64,000 nt of DNA from Puccinellia tenuiflora (taxonomy: Eukaryota > Streptophyta > Magnoliopsida > Poales > Poaceae): NCBI GenBank assembly GCA_012064385.1, contig QRDG01001376.1, positions 26,744 to 90,743 on the forward strand, read 5' to 3'. How positions within the stretch are numbered: position 1 is the first letter of the stretch; every line of letters starts with the position of its first letter. A program made the translations under genes and the position numbers. Shown one piece after another: positions 54,784 to 64,000 of the stretch. The notes under the pieces are model-generated. The model did not search any database, had not been told where the DNA came from, and saw only the letters and a list, made by a program, of their open reading frames with translations.

Positions 54784-56080
54784 TGATGGCGTAGTTGACG
54801 GGATTGAATGTTACTTCGATTCCCCCGGCAACGGCACCAGAAAAGTTGCTTGTTGGTAATTATATAGTTGGGTAGTGCCCCAAGCGAAGGCGTGGATGTA
54901 GCGAGCGGCAGCTTTTCCCTCAGTGAAGAACCAAGGTTTAATCGAACCAGCATGACTCTGAAATCAACAACGAGGTGCCCGTCAACGATCTCTAGCACGG
55001 AATCGTCAATGAACGCGGACCTGCACACACTCAAACAATTACTTTGCCCCCAACAGAAGGAAGATTGTCAATCTTCCCGGTCTGCTGAAAACAAAGCGGT
55101 TAAACATATAGTGTAGTGAAAGGATTTATGAAAACGGACCAGCGAGCAAGTGATTATGGAAAGCAAGTAAATGAGGTTGTAAACAATGTTAAAAGATGGG
55201 CCGGGGCCATGGGTTCACTAGTGGTGTCTCTCTAATAAATAAAACACTCATATGAAGGGTAACAAATTACAGTTGGTCAATTGATAGAATTATGACGCAA
55301 ACTTAATCTAGCTATATCAAAGTGTACACGGTAATATTCATGTAGGCATCACAACAAGGAACAAAGACCGTCATCCGACTGCATCTTTGTCTAAAAAGTC
55401 CACCTAGGGATCGCTATCCAGCCTGTCACCCATCGGTATTAAGTCGCAAGTGACATACAATTTCATTAAGTAAAGCGTATGAAGCAAGCAACATTTATAA
55501 TCACGTAGACATAAACACCACTGTTTTACCCTTAGTCGCAACATCACACCCTCGTCCTTAGATGTTTTTGTCACTTGTGTCCAGGCACAAAAGGGGGCAT
55601 GAACCAACTATTTAGCATAAATACTCTCTTTTGGAGACATAAGCAATCACTTGGCCAAAGCAACTACACACATCGGAGAGCATGTAAGAACATAAATTAA
55701 TAACTAAGAACCATGCACAATCTGATCATAACTTCATAATCCATCGGATCCTAACAAACACATCATATAACATTACAAACAGTCGATTTTGATCATGTTG
55801 GGCAGCTCACAAGATCATAAACATGAAGCACAAGGGAGAGAGACAACCATCTAGCTACTGCCATGGACCCGTAGTCCAAGGTGGAACTACTCACACTTCA
55901 TCCTGGTGGAAGGCATGGCGATGTAGAGCCCTCCGGGATCGATCTCCCCTCCGGCAGCGTGCCGAGAGCAGCTTCAGAATCTCCCTGAATTGGGTTTCGA
56001 GGAGGCGGCGGCGTCGGGTCGTGTTTCTGGAAAATAAGCGTCACCCTGATGATTTTAGGGTTAAAGGGTTTTTATAGGCG
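54784..56080 (-). repeat. 5' LTR of the minus Athila, U3 truncated
   Basis: The LTR ends CATCA at 54784. A TATA motif, CCTATAAAAACCC, lies at about 56067-56079 on minus, so most of U3 upstream is missing where the plus-strand Athila begins at 56081. A second primer-site-like block (TGGTGCCGTTGCCGGGGG on minus, 54821-54839) sits inside the LTR end. Confidence 0.75.
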
Positions 56081-57479
56081 TGATACGTCGCAAACGTATC
56101 TACTTTTCCAAACACTTTGCTATTGTTTTTCCTCTGATTATTAATGAATTTGTTTGGAACTAACCCGAATTGACGCTGTTTTCAGCAGACTTGCATTTGG
56201 TGTCTTTCTTTTGTGCAGGTTTCAGAAGTTCGCGGAAAATTCCAGAAAAATCAGAAAAAGTATTTTTGATGGAAAAGAGCCACGGAGCCAGAAGACCGCG
56301 AAGGGGGGCCACCCCAGGAGCAGGGGCGGGTCCCACCCGCGGGTGGGGTCCAGGCCGTGGCAGGGGGCCGCCCCTGCCCCTGGGACCTCGTCTCTCGGCC
56401 CCCCTTCGCTTATAAGCTTCCTCTCGACCTAAAATGACGGGCCCCCGAACACTTTTTCCAGAAACCTTACGGAGCTCCGCCGCCATCACGAACCCTAAAT
56501 TCGGGGTCCAGGATCGTTGTTTCGGCACCCTGCCGGAGTGGAGATCGCCGCCATCGTCACCGCCAACGCCTCTCCATCAACCATCCATGTCGTCCCCCTC
56601 CATGTGTGAGTAGTTCCCTGCTGTAGGCAAGGGGATGGAAGGGATTGAATAAGATTGCTCATGTAATTCGATGCCAAATTATTAGGGCACGATGCCTAGT
56701 ATCCTCTATTTGTGTTAATCATCGTTGGTGCAACTAGTTATGCTTAATGCTTGTCACTTTGGGCCCGGGTGCCATGTTTTCAGATCTGAACACTTATGTT
56801 TGCATCAGTATAATTTTTGTTTGGATCCTATCTACTAGTTGTATGCACTTGTTGTCAACCGGAACCGGAGACCCCGAGTGACAGAAACGGGGACATCGAT
56901 GGGAATGGTTGGCAACTCGAGGGTTACATGTATTCATTGTGTGTTAATGCTTTTATCCGGTGTTCTATTAAAAGGAACACCTTAATTGCCATTTGTTCCT
57001 TAATTGGCCCGGCTGAAACCGGATAGCAGGACAAAAGATGTCGTGCAAGTTCTTATTTTAAGCACGTACGGCTAAATTAGGAATACATGCCTATGACTGT
57101 TTGATACTTGGATGCTATTTATATATTTATTTGCTTCGTGCTTAGTTATGTTCATTTCATGAGCTATCTTATTCATGCAACGCCCGTCTATCTGTCCCTA
57201 TGCCTACGGTGTTTTAATCCCGCTATTTACAATCATTACTTTTACCGTCATCATTGTTGTCTTTATTTTATTACCACTGTTACTATTCTACTGCTGCCAT
57301 CAAATCACTGTTACTACTGATAAATTGCTTCGAGAGAAATCCTTTTCAGGTGTGGTTGAATTGACAACTCAACTGCTAAGGCTTATAAATATTCTTTGGC
57401 TCCCCTTGTGTCGAATCAATAAATTAGGGTCAAACTACCCGCGAAGACTGTTGCGATCCCCTACACCTATGGGTCATCA
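56081..57479 (+). repeat. 5' LTR of the plus-strand Athila (Sabrina-like)
   Basis: 1,399 bp, TGATACGTCGCAAACGTATC to GGGTCATCA. The start matches the well-known TGATACGTC start of Triticeae Athila LTRs. A TTATAAGCTTCC promoter-like motif is near 56410. Confidence 0.88.
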
Positions 57480-57490
57480 AGACTATTTTC

Positions 57491-57508
57491 TGGCGCCGTT
57501 GCCGGGGA
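57491..57508 (+). promoter_or_regulatory. Primer binding site, aspartate-tRNA type, plus Athila
   Basis: TGGCGCCGTTGCCGGGGA lies 11 bases after the LTR end, identical to the site in the minus Athila. Confidence 0.92.
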
Positions 57509-57570
57509 GCATAGCTCTATTTATAAGTTCACCTGGGAGTTTTTCTGTGTGCTGTAATTTACTCTTCATC

Positions 57571-59932
57571 ATGAAGGGTAAGCGAGATCCTAAGTTTCCA
57601 ATACTACCTTCCACCACAAGGAAATGTACTGCTCTGAACTCTAAAGCTACTCTTGATTCACCTACTATTTTAAGTCAACTTCTTACATCACTTGTGAACG
57701 CTCGTCCTACTTATGATGCTTTGCTTTCTGAGTCTGCTACTGTTTCTGATGAATTTGATGATGCTTTTGCTGTGCTTGATGATGCTGGTTCTTTAGGCCC
57801 CTTTTTAGAATCTCTTATCACTAGGTCTAAAGAAATTACAATGCTCAATGAAAATCTTACTACACCTGTTAGCTCACCTAATCTATATAATTATGAGAGT
57901 AGGTATCCTGATGATTCCTACATTGATGTTAATGATGAGTTTATTAGACAATATCTGGATTGTTCTGCTTCTAAAGATCCTGATGCTCTGAGGAAATTGC
58001 TTGAAAAGCATGCTGTTAAGAATTATTTTACACCTGATCCTGAGTTTGCTACCTCTCCCATATGCATTAAAGATGATGATTTTAATTTCTCTGTTGATCT
58101 TTCACTCATATCTAATGTTGAATCTGATCCTTTTTGTGGAACTAAGGATGACAATTCTGTAGAACACATGAATAAATTAGCTTCGCTTAGCCTTCTATTT
58201 TCTAATGATAAAAAGATACAGCGTTACTATTTAGTAAAGCTGTTTCCTTTCTCATAAAAGATGATGCCAAAGTGTGGTATAATGCTTTACCTTATGGATC
58301 CATAAAAAGCCCTCATGAATTGCTTGATGTTTTCTTTGCAAAATATTTTCCCGCTCACATGCAGCATGAGGCTTTGCAGAGAATTTTCAATTTCAGACAA
58401 TTGGAGGATGAGCATCTCCCTAAAGCTTGGGGGAGATTCGGATCATTCCTCAGGGCTCGGCCAGGGTATGATATTCCAAAGAATGAACTCCTTGATATAT
58501 TTTATAACGGACTAACTGTTGAATCTAGGACATACCTAGATAGCTGTGCTGGTTGTGTTTTCAGGAAAAGGACTATAGATGAAGCGGAAGAACTAATGTC
58601 TAAGATTGCTAAAAATCATGATGAATGGAGCATTCCTGAACCTCTTCCATTACCAACTCCGAAGTAAAGGGGAGTGCTCTTCCTAAACCCAAAAGATATG
58701 CAAGAAGCCAAAAGATCTATTAAGGAAAAAGGTATTAGAGCTGAAGATGTGAAGAATTTACCTCCAATTGAAACTTTATGTGAGCCTACCACTCACCCAC
58801 CTATGGTAGAGGTACACTCTCTTCATAATTTTACTGTTAATGATATTCCTTATAGTAAGCCTCCTAGTTAGTGTTTGGTTGAATTTGATAACTTTATTGA
58901 TAAACAAACTCATTTTAATATGCAAATTCATGAACAATTAAATGATAACACCCTGGTTATTAAAAATTTGCATTCTGTCGTAGAGAAAACTGCTAATGAT
59001 GTCAAAGTTCTTGTTAAGCATTTTCATATGGTCCAAACTCAACTTGAACAAATTACTAAAGTGCAAAAAGACTTGCTTGCTGGAATTCCTACACAAAGTA
59101 ATAAACAAACTTGTGGTGTTTTAACTAGAGGAGGTATCTCTACTCAAGATCCTCTTTATCCTGAGGGACATCCTAAAAGAATTGAACAAGAATCTCAACT
59201 GGTTGAAAATAATATTACTAGTTCCCCTAAAAAGAAAATGAAAAAGAAGAAACATAAAGAATTAGGAGAAGCTAGTAATATGGAACTTGATAAAGAACCT
59301 ACAAGTAATAATCCTAATGTTGTCTCTAATTCGGATGCTAAAACTGAAAGTGGTAATGAGCATGATAATGATACTAGTGAACCTGAAGAACATGAGGAGA
59401 CTGCACCTCTGTTGCTGAAAAACATGGTAAAGAGAGAGAGCCATGGGTGCAAAAACCCATGCCTTTTCCATCTAAATCTCAGAAGGCCAAGGAAGAAGAA
59501 CACTATAATAAATTCTGTGAATGGATGAAGCCCCTCTTTTTGCAAATTCCTTTGACAGATGCTATTAAGTTGCCTCCCTATTCAAAATATATGAAAGACA
59601 TTGTTAGTAATAAAAGAAAAATCCCTAATGAAGAAATCTCCACTATGCTTGCTAATTACTCTTTCCATGGCAAGATTCCTAAAAATCTTGGTGATCCAGG
59701 TATACCTACTATTCCTTGCTCCATTAAAAACAATTATGTTAGAGCTGCTTTATGTGATCTTGGTGCAGGAGTTAGTGTTATGCCATTTTCTCTTTATAAG
59801 AGACTTTTATTAGATAAGCTTATTCCTACTGATATTTCCCTTGAAATGGCTGATAAGCCACTGCTGTGCCCATTGGTATCTATGAGGATGTTCCTGTTAA
59901 AGTTGCTAATTGTTTAATCCTAACTGACTTCG
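57571..59932 (+). pseudogene. Athila gag-protease, decayed
   Basis: The frame starts at ATG 57571 (MKGKRDPKFPILPSTTRKCT). A shift near 58250 leads into the gag core (SPHELLDVFFAKYFPAHMQH; IFNFRQLEDEHLPKAWGRF). Stops occur at 58665-58667 and 58869-58871, and another frame change near 59450 leads to the protease (AALCDLGAGVSVMPFSLYK). A Lys-rich stretch (KKKMKKKKHK) lies before the protease. Compared with the minus-strand Athila this copy is much more degraded, so it is probably older or under no constraint for longer. Confidence 0.88.
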
Positions 59933-61825
59933 TGATGGGGTCGCAGCATGGAAAACAAAAATTTTCTACGCGGCAAAGCGGAATAAACCCCAAGGATCTA
60001 GATCCACGAGATGAAGATAGCGAAGATGAGATCCAATCTCTTACCCTCGAAGATCAACAAACGCGTTTTGTCGGTGCAGGGGTTGGCTAGTCGATCCCCG
60101 CAACTAGACTCGTCTAGTCGCGAGGAGATGTATTATCCTCGAGATCCAATCCGGTGAAGTGCAGCAACGGGCAGCACCTCCGCGGCGTCCACACATACAG
60201 CTCGATGAAGACGTCGACTCCTTGATCCCGCAAGCGAGACGACGTGGCCTTGATGATCTCAGCAGCACGACGGTAGTGCCGGTGATGATGATGATCTCCG
60301 CGAGCAGGGCTTCGCCAAGCCAAGCAAGAGGAGAGGGAGAGGAGCAAGGTGGCGCAGCCCCTAGGGCAAGGGGGGTGCGGCTAGGTGTGGATATTGGATG
60401 GCGGCAGCCCTTCGGGGTAAGGGGTGCGGCTAGGGTTAGAGGTGGAGAGGGGGGTGCGGCTAGGGGCAGCCCTTGGTGTGTTGCGCCTCCCCCCTCCCCT
60501 CCTTATATAGGTGGCCGGCTAGGTCAAGGGGAGGGGGCCGGCCGGCCCCTCCTTACTTTCCCCCCAAGTTGGAGTCCAACAAGGACTCCTCCTTGGGCCC
60601 CTTTCCTAAAGGGGTGAGAGCCCACCTCCTAGTCCAACTAGGAGTGGGACTCCCCCTCCTTGTGCCGCACCAGCCCATGTCGGCTTAGGTGGTGCGCACC
60701 ACCTAGGTGGTGGCAGCACCCCTTTGCACCATGTGGGCCCCATACAAAATATGGTCCCACTTCTAGACCCTTCTAGAACACTCTGGAACCTTCCGGTACC
60801 CTGTCTATAATTTCCGGAACTTTTCCGAAACCTCCGGAAACCACTTTCCATATATGAATCTTATTCTCCGGACTCCTCCGGAACTCCTCGTGACGTCCGG
60901 GATCCCATCCGAGACTCCGAATCACCATTCGTTCACTTCATCATTTAATTCATCGCAAAACCTAATTTCATCGGAACGTTAAGTGTGTGACCCTACGGGT
61001 TCGAGAATGCATAGACATGATCATATCAATAATTAATAGCGGGACCTAGATGCCCATATTAATTCCTATACACTCAACGAAAACCTTTTCTCGATTGAAC
61101 CACGATGCCGGAGATTCAATTAATCTCATATACGATTCCCTTGTCTCACGATATTTTACTTGCCCGAGATATAATCGTTGACATCCCCATGTCTAGTTTA
61201 ATCTCGTTACCGGCAAGTTCTCTTTACTCGTCCATAATATAGGATCCCGGTGATTACAACCTAATCACATGTCTGCAGACTTTTGATGCTATATTACCGA
61301 GAAGGCCTGGAGATATCTTCTCCGTCACATGGAGGGACAAATTCCACTCTCGATTCATATCACCCAACAACCCACCATCGGAGATACCTGAAAGCCACCT
61401 TTATAATCACCCAGTTACGAAGTGACGTTTGATGTCCACAAAGTATTCCTCCGGTGAACGGGAGTGATATAATCTCATGGTCTAAGCAAACTATATTTGG
61501 CATATTAAAAGTGTTGACAACAAAACTTTTGTGACACGATTAATTGCAACTCTTTACTTGGGTCATGTCCATCACACAATTACTCCTAATGATATGACTC
61601 CGTTATCAAGTGACTATAACTAGTCCATAGTTAGGAAACTCTAACTATCTCTTGATCAACGAACTAGTCCTGTAGAGGCTCACTAGGGACTCCGGGTGTT
61701 TATATTCCACACATGTATTATGTTTCCATTTAATACAATTATAGCATGGATAATAAACTATTATCATAAACGTGAATATGCTTAATAAACCATTTTATTA
61801 TTGCCTCTAGGGCATATTCCCAACA
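59933..61825 (-). repeat. 3' LTR of a BARE/Angela/WIS-like copia (1,893 bp)
   Basis: On minus it starts TGTTGGGAATATGCCCTAGA, the characteristic beginning of these LTRs, and ends CCATGCTGCGACCCCATCA. It is preceded by the polypurine tract AGTGGGAGAC. A TATATAAGGAGGGG promoter motif is at about 60498-60510. The flanking pentamer on plus is CTTCG; its partner lies beyond the window. Confidence 0.87.
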
Positions 61826-64000
61826 GTCTCCCACTTGCACTAGAGTCAATAATCTAGTTTACATTTCCGCGATCCAACACCCATGGAGTCTCACTCATGA
61901 AGTCTCAGTGCTGATCATGTTTGCTTGTGGAAGAGGTTCTGTCCGTGCTCTGTACTTTACAGCTCTTTATGTCCTTTGCAAAATTGTAACTGTCACCTAA
62001 TTTGACATTACTTTATCATCTCATGATAAACTTCTTATCATCCCATGATAAAACTCATTATCATATAATGTATATAATATGTTTGGTTATAGAGTGAGAT
62101 AATCATATCCTTTCATGCCCATATGTATGATTAGTCAAACGGACTTTCTCATAACATATGCATCTGGAACTCACTCAATCTTGAAACAACTTTCTCAAAC
62201 CAAAATATTATATCTTATTTCAATCCTTGAATTAATCATATACTCCTATATGTTGTTGACTTAACAAATCAACAGTGAGCCTTGTCACTTTGATATTTCC
62301 GATCATGCTTTCGCTGTGCTACTCCGATATTAAGAGATCCCTAATTTAGTCTGGCTTTATGACTTCAACCAAGTCCACCATTTCTAAATTTATCTCAATC
62401 TCATGAAAAATGACTCCTCATTCAACATGTTCTTACAATTAAGAACTTGGGTCACATATCGTCATATACAAACATATGGTTTTTATATGTTGAGATCTAT
62501 GAACAATTCACATTGAATTCCAACATATCCTCCAACCATCAATTTTGTACTGAGTTCTCTAACTCAATGCTTCACCTATATATCACAATGAGATGAACCA
62601 TTCTTCTCTTGTTTCATTTTGAACTCCTTCAAAAACTATTTAGGTTAAACATCTGACTCTAATGTTTATCAAACTTATCTATCCTCCATAGATACATTCA
62701 TCTACATGAAAATTTGACTTTCAAACTAACTTCATAAGTTATGCATTGGTCCATGACAACATTTACAACATTTATGAAATCTCCATTTCATTCAAACACT
62801 ATGTTGTAAACTCCCACTCAAATATACCTCATACACATATTAAATTGTGAAGCCACTTTGGCTCCCACTCAGAAATATGTTATCTTTATATTTGACCATG
62901 ATTAACTAGCTTCCACTAAAACATATGTCACCACATATTTTGATTATGGAAATTAATTTCTGCTCTAACTTAATATATGTCACCACATATCTTAATTAGA
63001 TCTCACTCAGTTTCTTATGCACTTTCTCGACACTTTGGACTCCTCCAAAACTCTTAACTCTTAAGATTCGAGAACTCATATACGAAACACCAGCACTTTG
63101 CCAGCTCTAATTTTTATTTATTCCACGCAAACTCTTTTGCAAAATAAATATGTGAAACATTCTTTTCACAAAATCAAGTAACGATTACTTTATGATTTAA
63201 ACTTAAAGTAGAATGACTCTTAGTCACTTTCGTATTTAAAGTTTCTATTTCTTCTTTTGTAGTTTTGTAGGTATGTCTTGTTTCTCAAACATGACAAGTA
63301 AATCATGAATATTATTTTGCAACTTTTGACAAAATTCATATTCTTGAAACCTACATCTCTTTAGACAAGCTAAACCAAAAATCAATGATCACCATCATCA
63401 AAACCTTTATGTGTCAAGTTTTAACCAACATAGCACTTTACATATGTGCCACTTGATACATAAACATGCAAGGTTTAAGCTTTCTAAACTTATTCCAACA
63501 AATCTTTTATCCATGAAACTATTTCACGATAAAACCACTAAAATACACAACATAACCAAACACATTGGTTTGTCCCTTTTAGTCTCACATTGTGGAATCT
63601 CTATTCATAATCTCATATGAACACTCTACAAAACTTTATTTGCTATGGCTTTTAATTATCTCATAATTATGGAACCACTATTTCACATAACTCATATGCG
63701 AAACGCAAATCATTAAACAGATCCTTTATTTAAAATAGGAGTGTTATCAAAATAAATCTAAATGATACAACTGAAACCTTAAAACTAAGACCCTTCTTTA
63801 TGACCACATAATATCAAATACAATGTGACTACAATACTTTAGGTTTATCAAAACACCTTTTGAACAATTTCTAAAACATTGTAATTTGTGATAACACTTG
63901 TCACAAGTCACCATACTAAACAATAACTCAAATATTTTGTCTCTTTTGATCAAATCGAAAAGACTCAATTATCTTGTTAACTTAATATCCTCTACTTCCA
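61826..64000 (-). mobile_element. Internal 3' region of the BARE/Angela-like copia, non-coding
   Basis: AT-rich DNA upstream of the 3' LTR, running off the window. No RT or RNase H is readable on minus, and no open frame exceeds about 70 codons, so this is either an unusually long 3' untranslated part (as in Maximus-type elements) or a non-autonomous relative. Palindromic words recur: ATCATGATAA-like at 62010-62050, and ATATGTCACCACATAT at about 62925 and 62985. Confidence 0.65.

Larger units (their letters stand above)
56081..59932 (+). mobile_element. Athila-lineage Ty3/gypsy element, 5' part, cut by a copia insertion
   Basis: LTR, primer site, gag and protease follow in order; the protease region is interrupted at 59932 by a copia LTR. 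The rest is expected beyond the right edge of the window. It abuts the minus-strand Athila head to head. Confidence 0.88.

Noticed and set aside
59933..61825. Short GC-rich frames (60159-60851) as genes
   Set aside because: They lie inside the leader/R region of a copia LTR and have no protein similarity.

Overview
The window looks like a piece of a large, TE-saturated grass genome, most likely Triticeae (wheat, Aegilops, barley or rye). The reasons are a BARE/Angela/WIS-type copia LTR at the right edge, Athila (Sabrina-like) gypsy elements with an aspartate-tRNA primer site, a Thalos-type Stowaway hairpin, a chromovirus of Reina size, and plant-only gene families (pentatricopeptide repeat, plant mobile domain, an At4g06598-like bZIP). 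No bacterial, organellar or RNA-gene features were seen. All family names were recognised by eye; no search was run.

Layout, left to right. 1-1202 (minus): 5' exons of a plant-mobile-domain gene that leaves the window. 2101-2776 (minus): a gypsy scrap (LTR, primer site, gag start). 3064-5436 (plus): an intact intronless PPR gene, the best protein-coding gene here. 6045-11002 (minus): a complete but dead copia element. 11027-16260: a roughly 490-bp repeat unit and a second copy of it split by a 4.5-kb Helitron, then a non-LTR retroposon (16428-17105) with a 17-bp target duplication. 17307-24139 (plus): a second, internally deleted copy of the same copia family, whose 5' LTR is split by a 4.5-kb CACTA element that itself holds a Stowaway. 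24279-29494 (plus): a young, nearly intact Reina-like chromovirus inserted in an exon-like segment.

30427-38880 is a gene island on the minus strand: a sugar-transporter exon fragment, a Tourist MITE, and a four-exon bZIP gene whose introns hold a hAT element and a probable small Helitron. The bZIP exon 1 shows two single-base frame breaks. 39014-41610 is a Mutator-like element with a nested hAT element.

41912-64000 is gypsy/copia wreckage. It holds a non-autonomous gypsy with a long acidic/Cys-rich repeat protein; a Tat-lineage gypsy remnant (45784-52680) with an integrase tail on minus and a multi-exon antisense gene on plus; two Athila elements facing each other; and a BARE/Angela-like LTR running off the window.

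Functionally, only the PPR gene is likely to be a working host gene; the bZIP and plant-mobile-domain loci are possible. The rest is nested transposon history, and several insertion events can be resolved to the base. I found no new multi-gene system. The most unusual items are the antisense spliced gene in the Tat remnant, the repeat-built Cys protein of the non-autonomous gypsy, and gypsy reading frames that run through the polypurine tract into the LTR.
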